From Agrobacterium tumefaciens (GTDB lineage: Bacteria > Pseudomonadota > Alphaproteobacteria > Rhizobiales > Rhizobiaceae): DNA of 64,000 nucleotides. Below are positions 34,446 to 44,519 of the stretch, in pieces. Position numbers and translations under genes: made by a program. The stretch spans positions 186,001 to 250,000 of the forward strand of contig NZ_CP072308.1 in NCBI RefSeq assembly GCF_017726655.1. The letters are read 5' to 3'. A model generated the notes under the pieces. That model worked only from the letters and a program-made list of their open reading frames with translations, ran no database searches and was not told the origin of the DNA. The first letter of the stretch is position 1. Each line of letters begins with the position of its first letter.

Positions 34446-35369
34446 TCAGCTTAGCGCCACCGCAATCTCAGCCGCGAGCTGCGCATTGTTGCGAACCAGC
34501 GCGATATTGGTCTCGAGGCTGCGGCCGTCCGTCAGGCGGAAAATGTCGCCCAGCAGGTACGGCGTCACCGCCTTGCCTGTCACTTCGTCCCGCTCGGCAT
34601 GCGAGATGGCGCGGTTGATGTAGATTTCCATTTCCTCGCGCGGAATTTCGTCGGCTTCCGGCACGGGATTGGCTACCAGCATGCCGCCATCGATGCCGAG
34701 CTGTTCGCGGGTCGTCTGGAAGTTGGCGATTGCCTCCGGGCTGTTCAGCGAAAGTGGGCTCGCCAGGCCGGAGGAACGCGACCAGAAGGCCGGGAATTCT
34801 TCCGATCCGAAGGTGACGACAGGCACGCCGTTGGTTTCGAGGACTTCAAGCGTCTTCGGAATATCGAGAATGGCTTTCGCGCCGGCGCAGACGACGATGA
34901 CGCCCGTTTTGGCTAGCTCGGTCAGGTCGGCAGAGATGTCGAAGGTCTCTTCCGCACCCTTGTGCACGCCGCCAATGCCGCCGGTCGCGAAAACGCGGAT
35001 GCCGGCGCGGGCGGCGGCGATCATGGTGGCGGCAACCGTCGTTGCGCCCGTGCGGCGCTCGGCGATCGCAAAGGCGATATCGGCGCGTGAGACCTTCATG
35101 GCATCCGTGGTCTGGGCCAGCGCCTCGAGCTGATCCTTCTCAAGGCCGATATGCAGCGTGCCGTGAATGACGGCGATGGTGGCCGGAACCGCGCCCTGAT
35201 CACGGATGATCTGCTCGACGCTTTCCGCCATCTCGATATTGCCAGGATACGGCATGCCATGGGTGATGATGGTCGATTCGAGCGCAACGAGCGGCGCACC
35301 GCGCTGCTTGGCGGCGGCGACTTCCTGAGAATAGACGATCGGCAGGAGAGGGGAGATGGGGCGGGTCAT
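34446..35369 (-). CDS. psuG: Pseudouridine-5'-phosphate glycosidase
   Basis: Splits pseudouridine 5'-phosphate into uracil and ribose 5-phosphate. The product is 307 aa from the chosen ATG. Family motifs are plain: LVALESTIITHGMPYP at the N-terminus, RADIAFAIAERRTGATTVAA, VFATGGIGGVHKGAEETFDI and VCAGAKAILDIPKTLEVLET. A possible earlier start at 35402 would overlap psuK by four bases but has no ribosome-binding site; ATG 35369 has GGAAAAGATGAA upstream. It forms an operon with psuK immediately upstream in transcript order. Confidence 0.93.
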   Translation of the reverse strand: MTRPISPLLPIVYSQEVAAAKQRGAPLVALESTIITHGMPYPGNIEMAESVEQIIRDQGAVPATIAVIHGTLHIGLEKDQLEALAQTTDAMKVSRADIAFAIAERRTGATTVAATMIAAARAGIRVFATGGIGGVHKGAEETFDISADLTELAKTGVIVVCAGAKAILDIPKTLEVLETNGVPVVTFGSEEFPAFWSRSSGLASPLSLNSPEAIANFQTTREQLGIDGGMLVANPVPEADEIPREEMEIYINRAISHAERDEVTGKAVTPYLLGDIFRLTDGRSLETNIALVRNNAQLAAEIAVALS

Positions 35370-35398
35370 TTCATCTTTTCCAGTTCTTAAAAGCGGGT

Positions 35399-36340
35399 TC
35401 ATGCCAGCATTTCGGCCTGGGGAACAAGCCCCAACATGGCTTCGACACTGTCTTTTGATAGGTCGTGGGATGTCGCAAAGGGTGACTGCACGGTAATCGC
35501 CGCTGCCGCGGCTCCCTGTCTCAACGCCTCCCTAATTGTTTTTCCCTCGGCAATGGCGGCGAGGTAACCGGAGGCCATGGCATCCCCGGCGCCGGTGACG
35601 TCCTTCACCTCACGGATGAGGGGCGGGTGGAGGATGGCTTTTTCCGTTTCGTTGAAGGCCACGACTTCGCTTGCGCCGCGGGTGACGACGCCGCCGGAAA
35701 GCCCGGCCTCGCGTAAAATATCGGGCCAGTCACGAACATTTTTCGCCGTCTCGCCGGTAAGAGCGCGGGCTTCCGCCTCATTCATGAAGAGAATGTCGAT
35801 ATCCCCGAGCGCCGCTTTCAGCTTCACCGCCTTTGCAGGCGAAATGGCGATGGCGGCGAGCGGCTTTTCGCAGGCGCGGGCAACGAGGCCAAGTGCCGTC
35901 AGCGTATCCTCAGGCAGGTTGGCGTCGCAAAGCAGGATATCGCTCGCCGTGATCGCCTCGCGCACGGCGCGTATCTTGAGGCGGCGGGGCGTAAAGAGCT
36001 TGTAGAGGTCCATATCGGCAAGCGCGATGACGAGATTGCCGTCACGCTCCAGGATGGCGGTGTAGCTCGGTGTGCGGCGGTCGAGGAAGGTGAATGGCGT
36101 GTCCTCGACGCCAGCCTGTCGCGCAGCCTCCGCCACCGCTTCGCCCGTCACGTCGCCGCCGCGAGGGGCGATGATACGGACTTGAAAGCCGAGCCGGGAA
36201 AGGTTGCGCGCGGCGTTGAAACCACCACCGCCCGCCTCTTCCATCCACGAGCCGGGGTTGCTGGCGCCCGGCGCCGTTTCAGTCTCGATCATGCCGCGCC
36301 TGTCGATGTGCGCGCCGCCCAGAACGAGTATTTTATTCAC
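35399..36340 (-). CDS. psuK: PfkB-family pseudouridine kinase
   Basis: Phosphorylates pseudouridine to the substrate of PsuG. Ribokinase-fold protein of 313 aa. The N-terminal motif LVLGGAHIDRRGMIE, a di-glycine region EEAGGGGFNAARNLSRLG, and the C-terminal PfkB signature DVTGAGDAMASGYLAAIAEG with the catalytic aspartate are visible. Pairing with psuG supports the specific assignment; PfkB kinases alone are hard to separate by sequence. Confidence 0.9.
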   Translation of the reverse strand: MNKILVLGGAHIDRRGMIETETAPGASNPGSWMEEAGGGGFNAARNLSRLGFQVRIIAPRGGDVTGEAVAEAARQAGVEDTPFTFLDRRTPSYTAILERDGNLVIALADMDLYKLFTPRRLKIRAVREAITASDILLCDANLPEDTLTALGLVARACEKPLAAIAISPAKAVKLKAALGDIDILFMNEAEARALTGETAKNVRDWPDILREAGLSGGVVTRGASEVVAFNETEKAILHPPLIREVKDVTGAGDAMASGYLAAIAEGKTIREALRQGAAAAAITVQSPFATSHDLSKDSVEAMLGLVPQAEMLA

Positions 36341-36512
36341 GCTTGCATTTCCCTCTTTGGCGGATGGAAAGACCGGACGATTCGGCCTAGACTGACGTCT
36401 TCCTGACCTCGCCTCCAGTTCACGGCAAGCGGCCGCGCACAGAAAAACGAAAGCAGAACAAACGACTTATCACTATTTGTTTTCAATATGCTGGCTTAGT
36501 CTTGTGAAATGA

Positions 36513-36527
36513 GAACAAATAGAGTAC
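36513..36527 (+). promoter_or_regulatory. Possible LexA (SOS) box upstream of recA
   Basis: GAAC-N7-GTAC occurs 60 bases before the recA start. The alphaproteobacterial SOS box is a GAAC-N7-GAAC/GTTC-N7-GTTC direct repeat; here the second half differs at one base. The position, just upstream of recA, fits SOS control. Confidence 0.6.
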
Positions 36528-36586
36528 ATACCGTTCCCATACTGCTACATTGCCTGTGCGGCTTCAATAACCTAAAGGTGGTTCGG

Positions 36587-37675
36587 ATGGCACAAAATTC
36601 TTTGCGTCTCGTAGAGGATAAATCGGTGGATAAAAGCAAGGCACTGGAAGCGGCGCTCTCCCAGATCGAACGGTCGTTCGGCAAGGGATCGATCATGAAG
36701 CTCGGTTCCAATGAAAATGTGGTTGAAGTGGAAACCGTTTCGACGGGCTCGCTCAGCCTGGATATCGCGCTCGGCATCGGCGGTCTGCCGAAGGGGCGTA
36801 TCATTGAAATTTATGGTCCGGAAAGCTCGGGTAAAACGACGCTGGCGCTGCAGACCATTGCGGAAGCCCAGAAGAAGGGCGGCATCTGCGCCTTCGTCGA
36901 TGCCGAACATGCGCTTGATCCGGTCTATGCCCGCAAGCTTGGCGTGGATCTGCAGAGCCTGCTGATCTCGCAGCCGGATACGGGCGAGCAGGCGCTTGAG
37001 ATCACCGATACGCTGGTGCGCTCCGGCGCGGTTGACGTGCTCGTGGTCGACTCCGTTGCGGCGCTGACGCCGCGGGCGGAAATCGAAGGCGAGATGGGTG
37101 ATAGCCTGCCGGGTCTTCAGGCGCGTCTGATGAGCCAGGCGCTGCGCAAGCTGACCGCTTCGATCTCCAAGTCGAAATGCATGGTCATCTTCATCAACCA
37201 GATCCGTATGAAGATTGGCGTCATGTTCGGTTCGCCGGAAACGACGACCGGCGGTAACGCGCTCAAGTTCTACGCCTCCGTTCGCCTCGACATCCGCCGT
37301 ATTGGCGCTGTCAAGGAACGCGAAGAGGTTGTCGGCAACCAGACGCGCGTCAAGGTCGTCAAGAACAAGATGGCGCCGCCCTTCAAGCAGGTCGAATTCG
37401 ACATCATGTATGGTGAAGGCGTTTCCAAGACCGGCGAGCTTGTCGACCTCGGCGTAAAGGCCGGCATCGTCGAAAAGTCTGGTGCCTGGTTCTCCTACAA
37501 CAGTCAGCGTCTCGGGCAGGGGCGTGAAAATGCCAAGACCTTCCTGCGCGACAACCCGGATACGGCCAATGAGATCGAACTGGCGCTGCGCCAGAATGCA
37601 GGCCTGATTGCGGATCGTTTCCTGCAGAATGGCGGTCCTGATTCCGGCGATGACGGCGACAGTGACGAAGGTTGA
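36587..37675 (+). CDS. recA: Recombinase A
   Basis: Strand-exchange ATPase for homologous recombination and SOS induction, 362 aa. Walker [10 protein letters not shown], Walker [15 protein letters not shown], loop L2 region [20 protein letters not shown] and the DNA-binding [19 protein letters not shown] segment are all intact. Acidic C-terminal tail ([12 protein letters not shown]). ATG 36587 ([13 protein letters not shown]) follows AAAGGTGG; the frame extends upstream to 36509 but the N-terminus of RecA starts here. A terminator lies at 37745-37778. Confidence 0.98.
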   Translation: MAQNSLRLVEDKSVDKSKALEAALSQIERSFGKGSIMKLGSNENVVEVETVSTGSLSLDIALGIGGLPKGRIIEIYGPESSGKTTLALQTIAEAQKKGGICAFVDAEHALDPVYARKLGVDLQSLLISQPDTGEQALEITDTLVRSGAVDVLVVDSVAALTPRAEIEGEMGDSLPGLQARLMSQALRKLTASISKSKCMVIFINQIRMKIGVMFGSPETTTGGNALKFYASVRLDIRRIGAVKEREEVVGNQTRVKVVKNKMAPPFKQVEFDIMYGEGVSKTGELVDLGVKAGIVEKSGAWFSYNSQRLGQGRENAKTFLRDNPDTANEIELALRQNAGLIADRFLQNGGPDSGDDGDSDEG

Positions 37676-37744
37676 TTCTGCCGTCGAGTGTCGGGCATCC
37701 GTTGCCGCGTCGCTTTTCTCGATGTGAACTGGATTGAACAAAAT

Positions 37745-37778
37745 GGGCCGTGCGATTTCTTTCGCGTGGCCCTTTTTG
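37745..37778 (+). terminator. Terminator after recA
   Basis: GGGCCGTGCGA pairs with TCGCGTGGCCC (G-U pairs allowed) and is followed by five T residues. Confidence 0.75.
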
Positions 37779-37911
37779 TTTGCCTACGCGCCTTCACTGA
37801 CCGCGATGGCTGGACAGGGCCGGGCACGGACGATAAAAGCCAGTGATTTTGCAATATAGCCATCGTTTCCGATGGCAGGTGATGGACTCCAGCTGTGAGC
37901 GGTGTGTGGGC

Positions 37912-40575
37912 ATGAGCGGTGTAAATGAAATTCGGTCGACCTTTCTCGACTACTTCAAGAAGAACGGACACGAGATTGTGCCCTCCAGCCCGCTGGTGCC
38001 GCGCAACGATCCGACGCTGATGTTCACCAATGCCGGCATGGTGCAGTTCAAGAACGTCTTTACCGGTCTGGAAAGCCGTCCCTATTCCACCGCCGCAACC
38101 GCGCAGAAATGCGTGCGCGCTGGCGGTAAGCATAATGACCTCGACAATGTCGGCTATACCGCTCGCCACCACACCTTTTTCGAAATGCTCGGCAATTTCT
38201 CCTTTGGCGATTATTTCAAGGAAGAGGCGATCACCCACGCCTGGAACCTGATCACCAAAGAATTCGGCATCGACCGCAATCGTCTGCTGGTCACGGTCTA
38301 TCACACCGACGACGAGGCCTTTAACCTCTGGAAGAAGATTGCCGGTTTTTCCGATGACCGTATCATCCGCATCCCGACCAGCGACAATTTCTGGGCGATG
38401 GGCGATACCGGCCCCTGCGGTCCCTGTTCCGAAATCTTCTACGACCACGGCGATCATATCTGGGGCGGCCCGCCCGGCTCGCCGGAAGAAGATGGCGATC
38501 GCTTCATCGAAATCTGGAACCTCGTCTTCATGCAATATGAGCAGGTGACGAAGGAAGAGCGCATCGACCTGCCGCGCCCGTCGATCGATACCGGCATGGG
38601 TCTGGAGCGTATCTCTGCGCTGCTGCAGGGCAAGCACGACAATTACGATACGGACCTGTTCCGCGCGCTGATCGCCGCTTCCGTCGAAGCGACAGGTGTT
38701 CCGGCTGAAGGCGAAAAGCGCGCCAGCCACCGGGTCATCGCCGACCACCTGCGGTCGTCCGCCTTCCTCATTGCCGATGGCGTCCTGCCGTCCAATGAAG
38801 GCCGCGGTTATGTTCTGCGCCGCATCATGCGCCGCGCCATGCGCCATGCCGAACTTCTCGGCGCACGCGAGCCGCTGATCTACAAGCTGCTGCCGTCGCT
38901 GGTGCAGCAGATGGGCCGCGCCTATCCGGAACTGATCCGCGCCGAAGCGCTGATTTCCGAGACCCTGAAGCTCGAGGAAACCCGTTTCCGCAAGACGCTG
39001 GAACGCGGCCTGTCGCTGCTGTCGGATGCCACCTCGACACTGCACAAGGGCGACATGCTGGATGGCGAAACCGCTTTCAAGCTTTACGACACCTATGGTT
39101 TCCCGCTCGACCTGACGCAGGACGCGCTGCGCGCCCGTGAAATCGGCGTCGATATTCCCGGCTTCACGGATGCCATGGAGCGCCAGAAGGCGGAAGCCCG
39201 CTCGCATTGGGCCGGCTCCGGTGACAAGGCGACCGAAACGATCTGGTTTGAACTCAAGGAAAAGCTCGGCGCGACCGAGTTCCTCGGTTATGACACGGAG
39301 ACTGCCGAAGGCGTCATTCAGGCCATCGTCAAGGACGGCAAGGCCGTTGAGAGCGCTGCGGATGGCGAGACCGTGCAGGTCGTCGTCAACCAGACGCCGT
39401 TTTATGGTGAGTCCGGCGGCCAGATGGGCGACACTGGCGTCATCACCGGCGATAACGGCGCCTTTGCCGTCTCCGACACCCAGAAGCGGGGCGAAGGCCT
39501 CTTCGTCCATATGGGCACCGTTTCCAAGGGCGGCCTGAAAGTCGGCGATGCCGTTCAGCTGACGGTCGATCATGACCGCCGCTCGCGTCTGCGCGCCAAT
39601 CACTCCGCCACCCACCTGCTGCATGAGGCGTTGCGTGAAGTGCTCGGCACCCACGTTGCCCAGAAGGGGTCGCTGGTCGCTCCCGAGCGCCTGCGTTTCG
39701 ACGTTTCACACCCGAAGCCGATGTCGGCCGAGGAGCTGAAGGTCGTTGAAGAGATGGCCAATGAAATCGTGCTGCAGAACTCGCCTGTCGTGACCCGCCT
39801 GATGAGCGTCGATGACGCCATTGCCGAGGGCGCGATGGCGCTGTTCGGCGAAAAATACGGTGACGAGGTTCGTGTGGTCTCGATGGGCACCGGCCTGCAT
39901 GGCGCAAAGGCCAACCGTCCTTACTCCGTCGAGCTTTGTGGCGGCACGCATGTCGGCGCCACCGGTCAGATCGGTCTCATCCGCATCCTCGGTGAAAGCG
40001 CTGTCGGTGCCGGTGTACGCCGTCTCGAGGCTGTTACGGGGCAAGGTGCTCTTGCCTATCTCGCGGAACAGGACGAGCGAGTGAAGGCGCTGGCCTCGTC
40101 ACTGAAGGTTCAGCCGGGCGACGTGCTTTCGCGTGTTGAAGGCCTGCTCGATGAGCGCAAGAAGCTGGAGCGCGAGCTTGCCGATGCTCGCCGCAAGCTC
40201 GCCATGGGCGGCGGTTCGGCCGATGCTGGCGCAAGCGACGTCAAGCAGGTTGCCGGCGTCAACTTCCTGGCAAAATCCCTTGCTGGGATCGATGCCAAGG
40301 ATCTGAAGGGGCTTGCCGATGAGGCCAAGGCCAATCTCGGCTCTGGCGTCGTGCTGCTGATCGCCGTTTCCGAAGATGGCAAGGCAAGCGCTGTCGCTGC
40401 CGTGACCGAAGATCTGACGTCCCGTTTCAGCGCTGTCGATATCGTCCGCACCGCGTCTGCTGCCCTCGGCGGCAAGGGTGGCGGCGGCCGCCCTGATATG
40501 GCGCAGGCTGGCGGCCCAGATGGCGCCAAGGCGCAGGATGCCATCGAGGCAGTGGCCGCGGCGCTGGCGGCCTGA
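37912..40575 (+). CDS. alaS: Alanyl-tRNA synthetase
   Basis: Charges tRNA-Ala. Full length at 887 aa. Catalytic domain begins [20 protein letters not shown] with [12 protein letters not shown] and the [17 protein letters not shown] segment; the editing domain has [11 protein letters not shown] and the Zn-binding CGGTH; the C-terminal oligomerisation domain is Gly/Ala-rich ([18 protein letters not shown]). The ATG at 37912 gives the standard N-terminus; an open frame to 37843 lacks support. It follows recA, a neighbour pair conserved in many proteobacteria. Confidence 0.98.
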   Translation: MSGVNEIRSTFLDYFKKNGHEIVPSSPLVPRNDPTLMFTNAGMVQFKNVFTGLESRPYSTAATAQKCVRAGGKHNDLDNVGYTARHHTFFEMLGNFSFGDYFKEEAITHAWNLITKEFGIDRNRLLVTVYHTDDEAFNLWKKIAGFSDDRIIRIPTSDNFWAMGDTGPCGPCSEIFYDHGDHIWGGPPGSPEEDGDRFIEIWNLVFMQYEQVTKEERIDLPRPSIDTGMGLERISALLQGKHDNYDTDLFRALIAASVEATGVPAEGEKRASHRVIADHLRSSAFLIADGVLPSNEGRGYVLRRIMRRAMRHAELLGAREPLIYKLLPSLVQQMGRAYPELIRAEALISETLKLEETRFRKTLERGLSLLSDATSTLHKGDMLDGETAFKLYDTYGFPLDLTQDALRAREIGVDIPGFTDAMERQKAEARSHWAGSGDKATETIWFELKEKLGATEFLGYDTETAEGVIQAIVKDGKAVESAADGETVQVVVNQTPFYGESGGQMGDTGVITGDNGAFAVSDTQKRGEGLFVHMGTVSKGGLKVGDAVQLTVDHDRRSRLRANHSATHLLHEALREVLGTHVAQKGSLVAPERLRFDVSHPKPMSAEELKVVEEMANEIVLQNSPVVTRLMSVDDAIAEGAMALFGEKYGDEVRVVSMGTGLHGAKANRPYSVELCGGTHVGATGQIGLIRILGESAVGAGVRRLEAVTGQGALAYLAEQDERVKALASSLKVQPGDVLSRVEGLLDERKKLERELADARRKLAMGGGSADAGASDVKQVAGVNFLAKSLAGIDAKDLKGLADEAKANLGSGVVLLIAVSEDGKASAVAAVTEDLTSRFSAVDIVRTASAALGGKGGGGRPDMAQAGGPDGAKAQDAIEAVAAALAA

Positions 40576-40590
40576 TCGACAAGAATTGAG

Positions 40591-40615
40591 AAAGGCGGGG
40601 TTTTCCCCGCCTTTT
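40591..40615 (+). terminator. Terminator after alaS
   Basis: AAAGGCGGGG and CCCCGCCTTT form a ten-pair stem with a TTTT loop, 15 bases after the stop. Confidence 0.85.
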
Positions 40616-40655
40616 GTCTCGACCTTGACCACCAAGGAAACTACGGAGGGAAACG

Positions 40656-41039
40656 ATGCGTTTTGTGAATCCCATCCCTTTCGTGCGTGACATCGATCGG
40701 TCTAAGGCGTTTTATCGCGACAGGCTCGGCCTGAAGATAGCCGAGGATTTCGGAAACTTCGTCCTCTTTGAAACTGGCTTTGCAATCCACGAGGGGCGGT
40801 CGCTTGCCGAGACCGTCTGGGGGACATCGTCGGGCGCGGAAGAATCCTATGGCAGACGAAATCTTCTGCTTTATTTCGAGCATGCGGATGTCGACGCGGC
40901 TTTTCAAGATATCGCGCCGCACGTGGAGCTTATCCACCCGCTCGAGCGGCAGACCTGGGGGCAGAAAGTCTTCCGTTTTTACGATCCGGACGGACATGCA
41001 ATAGAGGTCGGAGAGCCGCTCGGCCCGTCCGCCGAATAA
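40656..41039 (+). CDS. VOC-family (glyoxalase/bleomycin-resistance-like) protein
   Basis: Small metalloenzyme-fold protein of 127 aa. The pattern IPFVRDIDRSKAFYRDRLGL at the N-terminus and VFRFYDPDGHAIEVGEPL at the C-terminus is typical of the vicinal-oxygen-chelate superfamily, with metal-ligand candidates in FAIHEGRS and the final HAIEVGE. The start ATG is preceded by GGAGGGAAACG. Reaction unknown; lactoylglutathione lyase proper is longer and carries different signature residues. Convergent with a GST. Confidence 0.85.
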   Translation: MRFVNPIPFVRDIDRSKAFYRDRLGLKIAEDFGNFVLFETGFAIHEGRSLAETVWGTSSGAEESYGRRNLLLYFEHADVDAAFQDIAPHVELIHPLERQTWGQKVFRFYDPDGHAIEVGEPLGPSAE

Positions 41040-41114
41040 CCCGCCGAATGATCGATCAGACATTTAATTGTCGGGCGGAGTATTGTTTATTGGCAGCGGC
41101 GAGGCTGGCCAGTC

Positions 41115-41741
41115 TTATCCCGTCGCGTTCATTTCCTTTGCCGCTTCCTCGTCAAGCTGCGCGGCCCGCTTGAAGGCCGGGCGATCGGTCAGGTGCGCCA
41201 TGTAGTCGATGAAGGCCGGGCGTTTTTCAATCGTGCCGAATTGCAGGCCCCAGCCGACGTGGGCGCCGACATAGACATCCGCGGCGGTAAAGAGATCGCC
41301 GGCGATAAAGCGGTTTTCACTGACGGCCCGCTCCAGCGTATTCATCACATCCGCATAGCTGCCGCAGCCGGCCATGCGCAGTTTTTCCTTGGGGACTTCG
41401 AAACCCATCGCCTTCATGCTCGCCGCCATTTCCAGCGGGCCCGCGGCGAAGAACATCCAGCGGTAATAGAGCCCGCGCGATTTCGGCGTGGGCGCAAGGT
41501 TCGCGCCGGGAAAGGCATCTGCCAGATAGGCGCAGATTGCTGCGGCCTCGGTGACGATGGTATCGCCATGTTTGATGGCGGGTACCTTCGCCATCGGATT
41601 GATCAACCGATAGGCGGGCGACTTCATCGAGGTTTCGAAACCCAGTATCTCGGTTCGGTAGGGTACACCCACTTCTTCAAGCATCCAGCGGGCAATGCGG
41701 CCGCGCGACATGGGGTTCGTGTAAAAGATCAGTTCACTCAT
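41115..41741 (-). CDS. Glutathione S-transferase family protein
   Basis: Cytosolic protein of 208 aa. N-terminal thioredoxin fold opens MSELIFYTNPMSRGRIARWM, with the glutathione gamma-Glu site region VPAIKHGDTIVTEAAAICAY (Glu-Ala in place of the usual Glu-Ser). The C-terminal helical domain ends RPAFKRAAQLDEEAA. Serine in the NPMSRGR stretch is the likely catalytic residue, as in beta/theta-type bacterial GSTs (inference). Acceptor substrate unknown. Confidence 0.9.
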   Translation of the reverse strand: MSELIFYTNPMSRGRIARWMLEEVGVPYRTEILGFETSMKSPAYRLINPMAKVPAIKHGDTIVTEAAAICAYLADAFPGANLAPTPKSRGLYYRWMFFAAGPLEMAASMKAMGFEVPKEKLRMAGCGSYADVMNTLERAVSENRFIAGDLFTAADVYVGAHVGWGLQFGTIEKRPAFIDYMAHLTDRPAFKRAAQLDEEAAKEMNATG

Positions 41742-42132
41742 GCTTTTGCCTCCCCAAGCAAAATCGTCGATGCATCATGGAAACCGGCAGGGATTTCTAC
41801 CCTGCGCTCCACCTTGTTATGGTCGCAACATCGCTTACGTGTTCCCTGAGATCGCGCCGATGCTCCGATGGATATTTGACTGTGCCGGGCAAGTTAATTG
41901 CAAGTAGATGTGGTGTCGCTTGGTCTTGTTGTTCTTTTGATCCCGGCACTCGAAATCGAATTCTGCGCCTAGTACAGGGGCTAATCAAGACAGGCTGAGG
42001 AAAAAACAAATCACACGTTGCGCTGCTCTCGTTTCTATACCAACGCATGGCGGCCATTTGCGATATTAGTTCGCTATATGGTTGTTTATGGTGTCTTTAT
42101 TGAGCCGTTATTTCATCTATGCCGCGCAAAAT
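41742..42132. other. Gene-free, AT-richer intergenic region
   Basis: About 390 bases between GST start and icd terminator with no ORF of good coding character, no tRNA and no repeat element. It probably contains the GST promoter. No hairpin-plus-T-run pair that would define a small RNA was found other than the icd terminator itself. Confidence 0.5.
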
Positions 42133-42160
42133 AAAAAACCCGGCGCTGAGGCCGGGTTTT
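42133..42160 (-). terminator. Terminator after icd
   Basis: AAAACCCGGC and GCCGGGTTTT form a stem, with T-run in minus-strand sense (AAAAAA on plus), 21 bases beyond the icd stop. Confidence 0.88.
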
Positions 42161-42180
42161 GATGTGTTTGAAAAGCCGGC

Positions 42181-43395
42181 TTAAGCAGCCATCGCCTTCT
42201 TGAGGTTTTCGTCGATTTTGTCGAGGAAAGCGGTGGTGGAGAGCCAGGGCTGGTCGGGTCCGATGAGGAGCGCGAGGTCCTTGGTCATGTAGCCGCTTTC
42301 GACGGTGTCGACGCAGACGGTTTCGAGCGTCGCTGCGAACTTTGCGAGTTCCGCATTGTCGTCCAGCTTGGCGCGGTGGGCGAGGCCACGGGTCCAGGCG
42401 AAGATCGAGGCGATCGAGTTGGTCGAGGTTTCCTGACCCTTCTGGTGCTGACGGTAATGGCGCGTGACCGTGCCGTGTGCAGCTTCGGCTTCGACAGTGC
42501 GGCCATCGGGAGACAGGAGAACGGAGGTCATCAGGCCGAGCGAGCCGAAGCCCTGCGCAACCGTGTCGGACTGAACGTCGCCGTCGTAGTTCTTGCAGGC
42601 CCAGATGTAGCCGCCGGACCACTTCAGCGCGGAAGCGACCATGTCGTCGATCAGGCGGTGCTCATAGGTGATGCCGATTTCGTCGAACTGCGCCTTGAAC
42701 TCGGTCTGGTAGACTTCTTCGAAGATATCCTTGAAGCGGCCGTCATAGGCCTTGAGGATGGTGTTCTTCGTGGAGAGGTAGACCGGCCACTTGCGCATCA
42801 GGCCATAGTTCATGGAGGCGCGGGCGAATTCGCGGATGGATTCGTCGAGGTTGTACATGGCGAGAGCCACGCCGGCGCTCGGTGCGTCGAAAACGTCCTT
42901 TTCGATGACCTGGCCGTCTTCACCGACGAACTTGATGGTCAGCTTGCCCTTGCCGGGGAACTTGAAATCGGTTGCCTTGTACTGGTCACCGAAAGCGTGG
43001 CGGCCGACAACGATCGGCTTGGTCCAGCCCGGAACGAGGCGCGGAACGTTCTTGCAGATGATCGGCTCGCGGAAGATGACGCCGCCCAGAATGTTGCGGA
43101 TGGTGCCGTTCGGGCTCTTCCACATCTGCTTCAGGCCGAATTCTTCGACGCGCTGCTCATCCGGGGTGATGGTGGCGCACTTGATGCCGACGCCGTGCTT
43201 CTTGATGGCGTGGGCTGCATCGACCGTGACCTGGTCGTTGGTGGCATCGCGGTTTTCAACCGAGAGATCGTAATATTCGATGTCGAGATCGAGGTATGGC
43301 AGGATCAGCTTGTCCTTGATGAGCTGCCAGATGATACGGGTCATTTCGTCGCCGTCGAGATCGACGACCGGATTGGCTACCTTGATCTTTGCCAT
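42181..43395 (-). CDS. icd: Isocitrate dehydrogenase (NADP), dimeric eukaryotic-like type
   Basis: TCA-cycle enzyme of 404 aa. N-terminus [20 protein letters not shown] and the substrate/metal segments ([50 protein letters not shown]) identify the subfamily shared by rhizobia and eukaryotic cytosol, distinct from E. coli Icd. GGTGAGGAATTC precedes the ATG. It stands alone, with a terminator downstream. Confidence 0.97.
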   Translation of the reverse strand: MAKIKVANPVVDLDGDEMTRIIWQLIKDKLILPYLDLDIEYYDLSVENRDATNDQVTVDAAHAIKKHGVGIKCATITPDEQRVEEFGLKQMWKSPNGTIRNILGGVIFREPIICKNVPRLVPGWTKPIVVGRHAFGDQYKATDFKFPGKGKLTIKFVGEDGQVIEKDVFDAPSAGVALAMYNLDESIREFARASMNYGLMRKWPVYLSTKNTILKAYDGRFKDIFEEVYQTEFKAQFDEIGITYEHRLIDDMVASALKWSGGYIWACKNYDGDVQSDTVAQGFGSLGLMTSVLLSPDGRTVEAEAAHGTVTRHYRQHQKGQETSTNSIASIFAWTRGLAHRAKLDDNAELAKFAATLETVCVDTVESGYMTKDLALLIGPDQPWLSTTAFLDKIDENLKKAMAA

Positions 43396-43609
43396 GAATT
43401 CCTCACCTTCGAAGCTGTGGCGCCTGTTGACGCCAATAGTCGGAAAAATATCCGGTGCGGCTATAGCATTGCACGCGCTTGAGGCAAAGCCATGGGGGGC
43501 GCTTTTTTGGCGCAGCGCAATAACGCTTTGCGCATTGCCAAACCATAATGCCGGAATACAGTCAGGCGAATCGCTTCGCCCGTCTCTGGGCCTCTACCGG
43601 GATCAAACC

Positions 43610-44140
43610 ATGCGGAAAACTCTGCTTCTCACTGCCGCCGTCCTCTTTTCCCACGCCGCCCTCGCAGCCGGACCCGCCGATCCCGTCCAGAAAGTGATGG
43701 ACATCACCGTCAAGAACTGGTCCGGCGATGCGGAAAACTGGAAATACATATTCGACGAGGACATGCTGACAAGCCTCTTCAGCAAGGAGTTCGTCGCGCA
43801 ATACCGTGAAGCCTCCAAGAAGCCGGCCTACGAGGCCGAAAGCGGCGAGAAGGGCGATCCCTTCGGTTACGATGTCGTGACCAATTCGCAGGATGGTTGC
43901 CCGCTGCAGGATGTGTCCGTGACGGCGGGCGCGGTCAAGGATGGCGTGACTGATGTGACGGCCAAATTCAAGCTCTGGGCCTGTATGGACGAAGCTGAGA
44001 TGAAGGCGACCGTGGACGAGGTGCATTTCGACGTCATCGAAGAGGATGGCCGTCCTGTCATCAGCGACATCCACCGGGTGGGTGACGAAGGCCGGGATTC
44101 GCTGCGCGAGGAGATGGCGAATATCATCAAGGGGGAGTGA
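43610..44140 (+). CDS. Secreted protein of unknown function (DUF3828-like?)
   Basis: Exported protein of 176 aa. The signal peptide MRKTLLLTAAVLFSHAALAA is followed by an acidic domain beginning GPADPVQKVMDITVKNWSGD and containing two cysteines (DGCPLQD, LWACMDE), probably a disulfide. The layout, with PVISDIHRVGDEGRDSLREE near the end, recalls NTF2-like or DUF3828 secreted proteins, but I am not certain. ATG 43610 is the only start that gives a signal peptide. Divergent from icd. Confidence 0.7.
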   Translation: MRKTLLLTAAVLFSHAALAAGPADPVQKVMDITVKNWSGDAENWKYIFDEDMLTSLFSKEFVAQYREASKKPAYEAESGEKGDPFGYDVVTNSQDGCPLQDVSVTAGAVKDGVTDVTAKFKLWACMDEAEMKATVDEVHFDVIEEDGRPVISDIHRVGDEGRDSLREEMANIIKGE

Positions 44141-44275
44141 GGTCGGCGATAGGAGTATTGGTGCAATTGAAAACATCTCCACCGTTATTCTAGGGCTTGT
44201 CCCACTGCTGGCTGGTTTGAATGTCCGGACAGGCTCCGATCCCCTTGGGGCCGGTGGCGAAGGGTCAACATTCAC

Positions 44276-44371
44276 TCGACGTCATCCTCGGCCCTGCGCC
44301 GAGGATCCCACCGCGTCGAAGGACATCATTACGTTGGCAGATCCTCGGGAAAAGCCCGAGGATGACGTCGA
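44276..44371. repeat. 96-bp palindromic intergenic element
   Basis: Perfect 16-bp terminal inverted repeats TCGACGTCATCCTCGG (44276-44291) and the complement (44356-44371). Each end also folds alone: CCTCGG-N7-CCGAGG at the left and ATCCTCGGG-N4-CCCGAGGAT at the right. The rest of the 44141-44519 gap shows no gene. Confidence 0.85.
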
Positions 44372-44519
44372 CTGTGAGGTTGCAGCCCTTCATTCAGTCG
44401 AAAGTCGCCGTTTGCCCGTTCCGACTTTGATTTTATCGCCGATCTGTGCCAGTGAAGCGCGCTTTAAAGTATCGGCGTGAAAGTTGATGCGACGCTTTCA
44501 AGAAAACGGACGAACGACG

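Noticed and set aside
37504..39654. Open frame of 716 codons on the minus strand across recA and alaS
   Set aside because: Antisense to two certain genes, with no ribosome-binding site or family motif.
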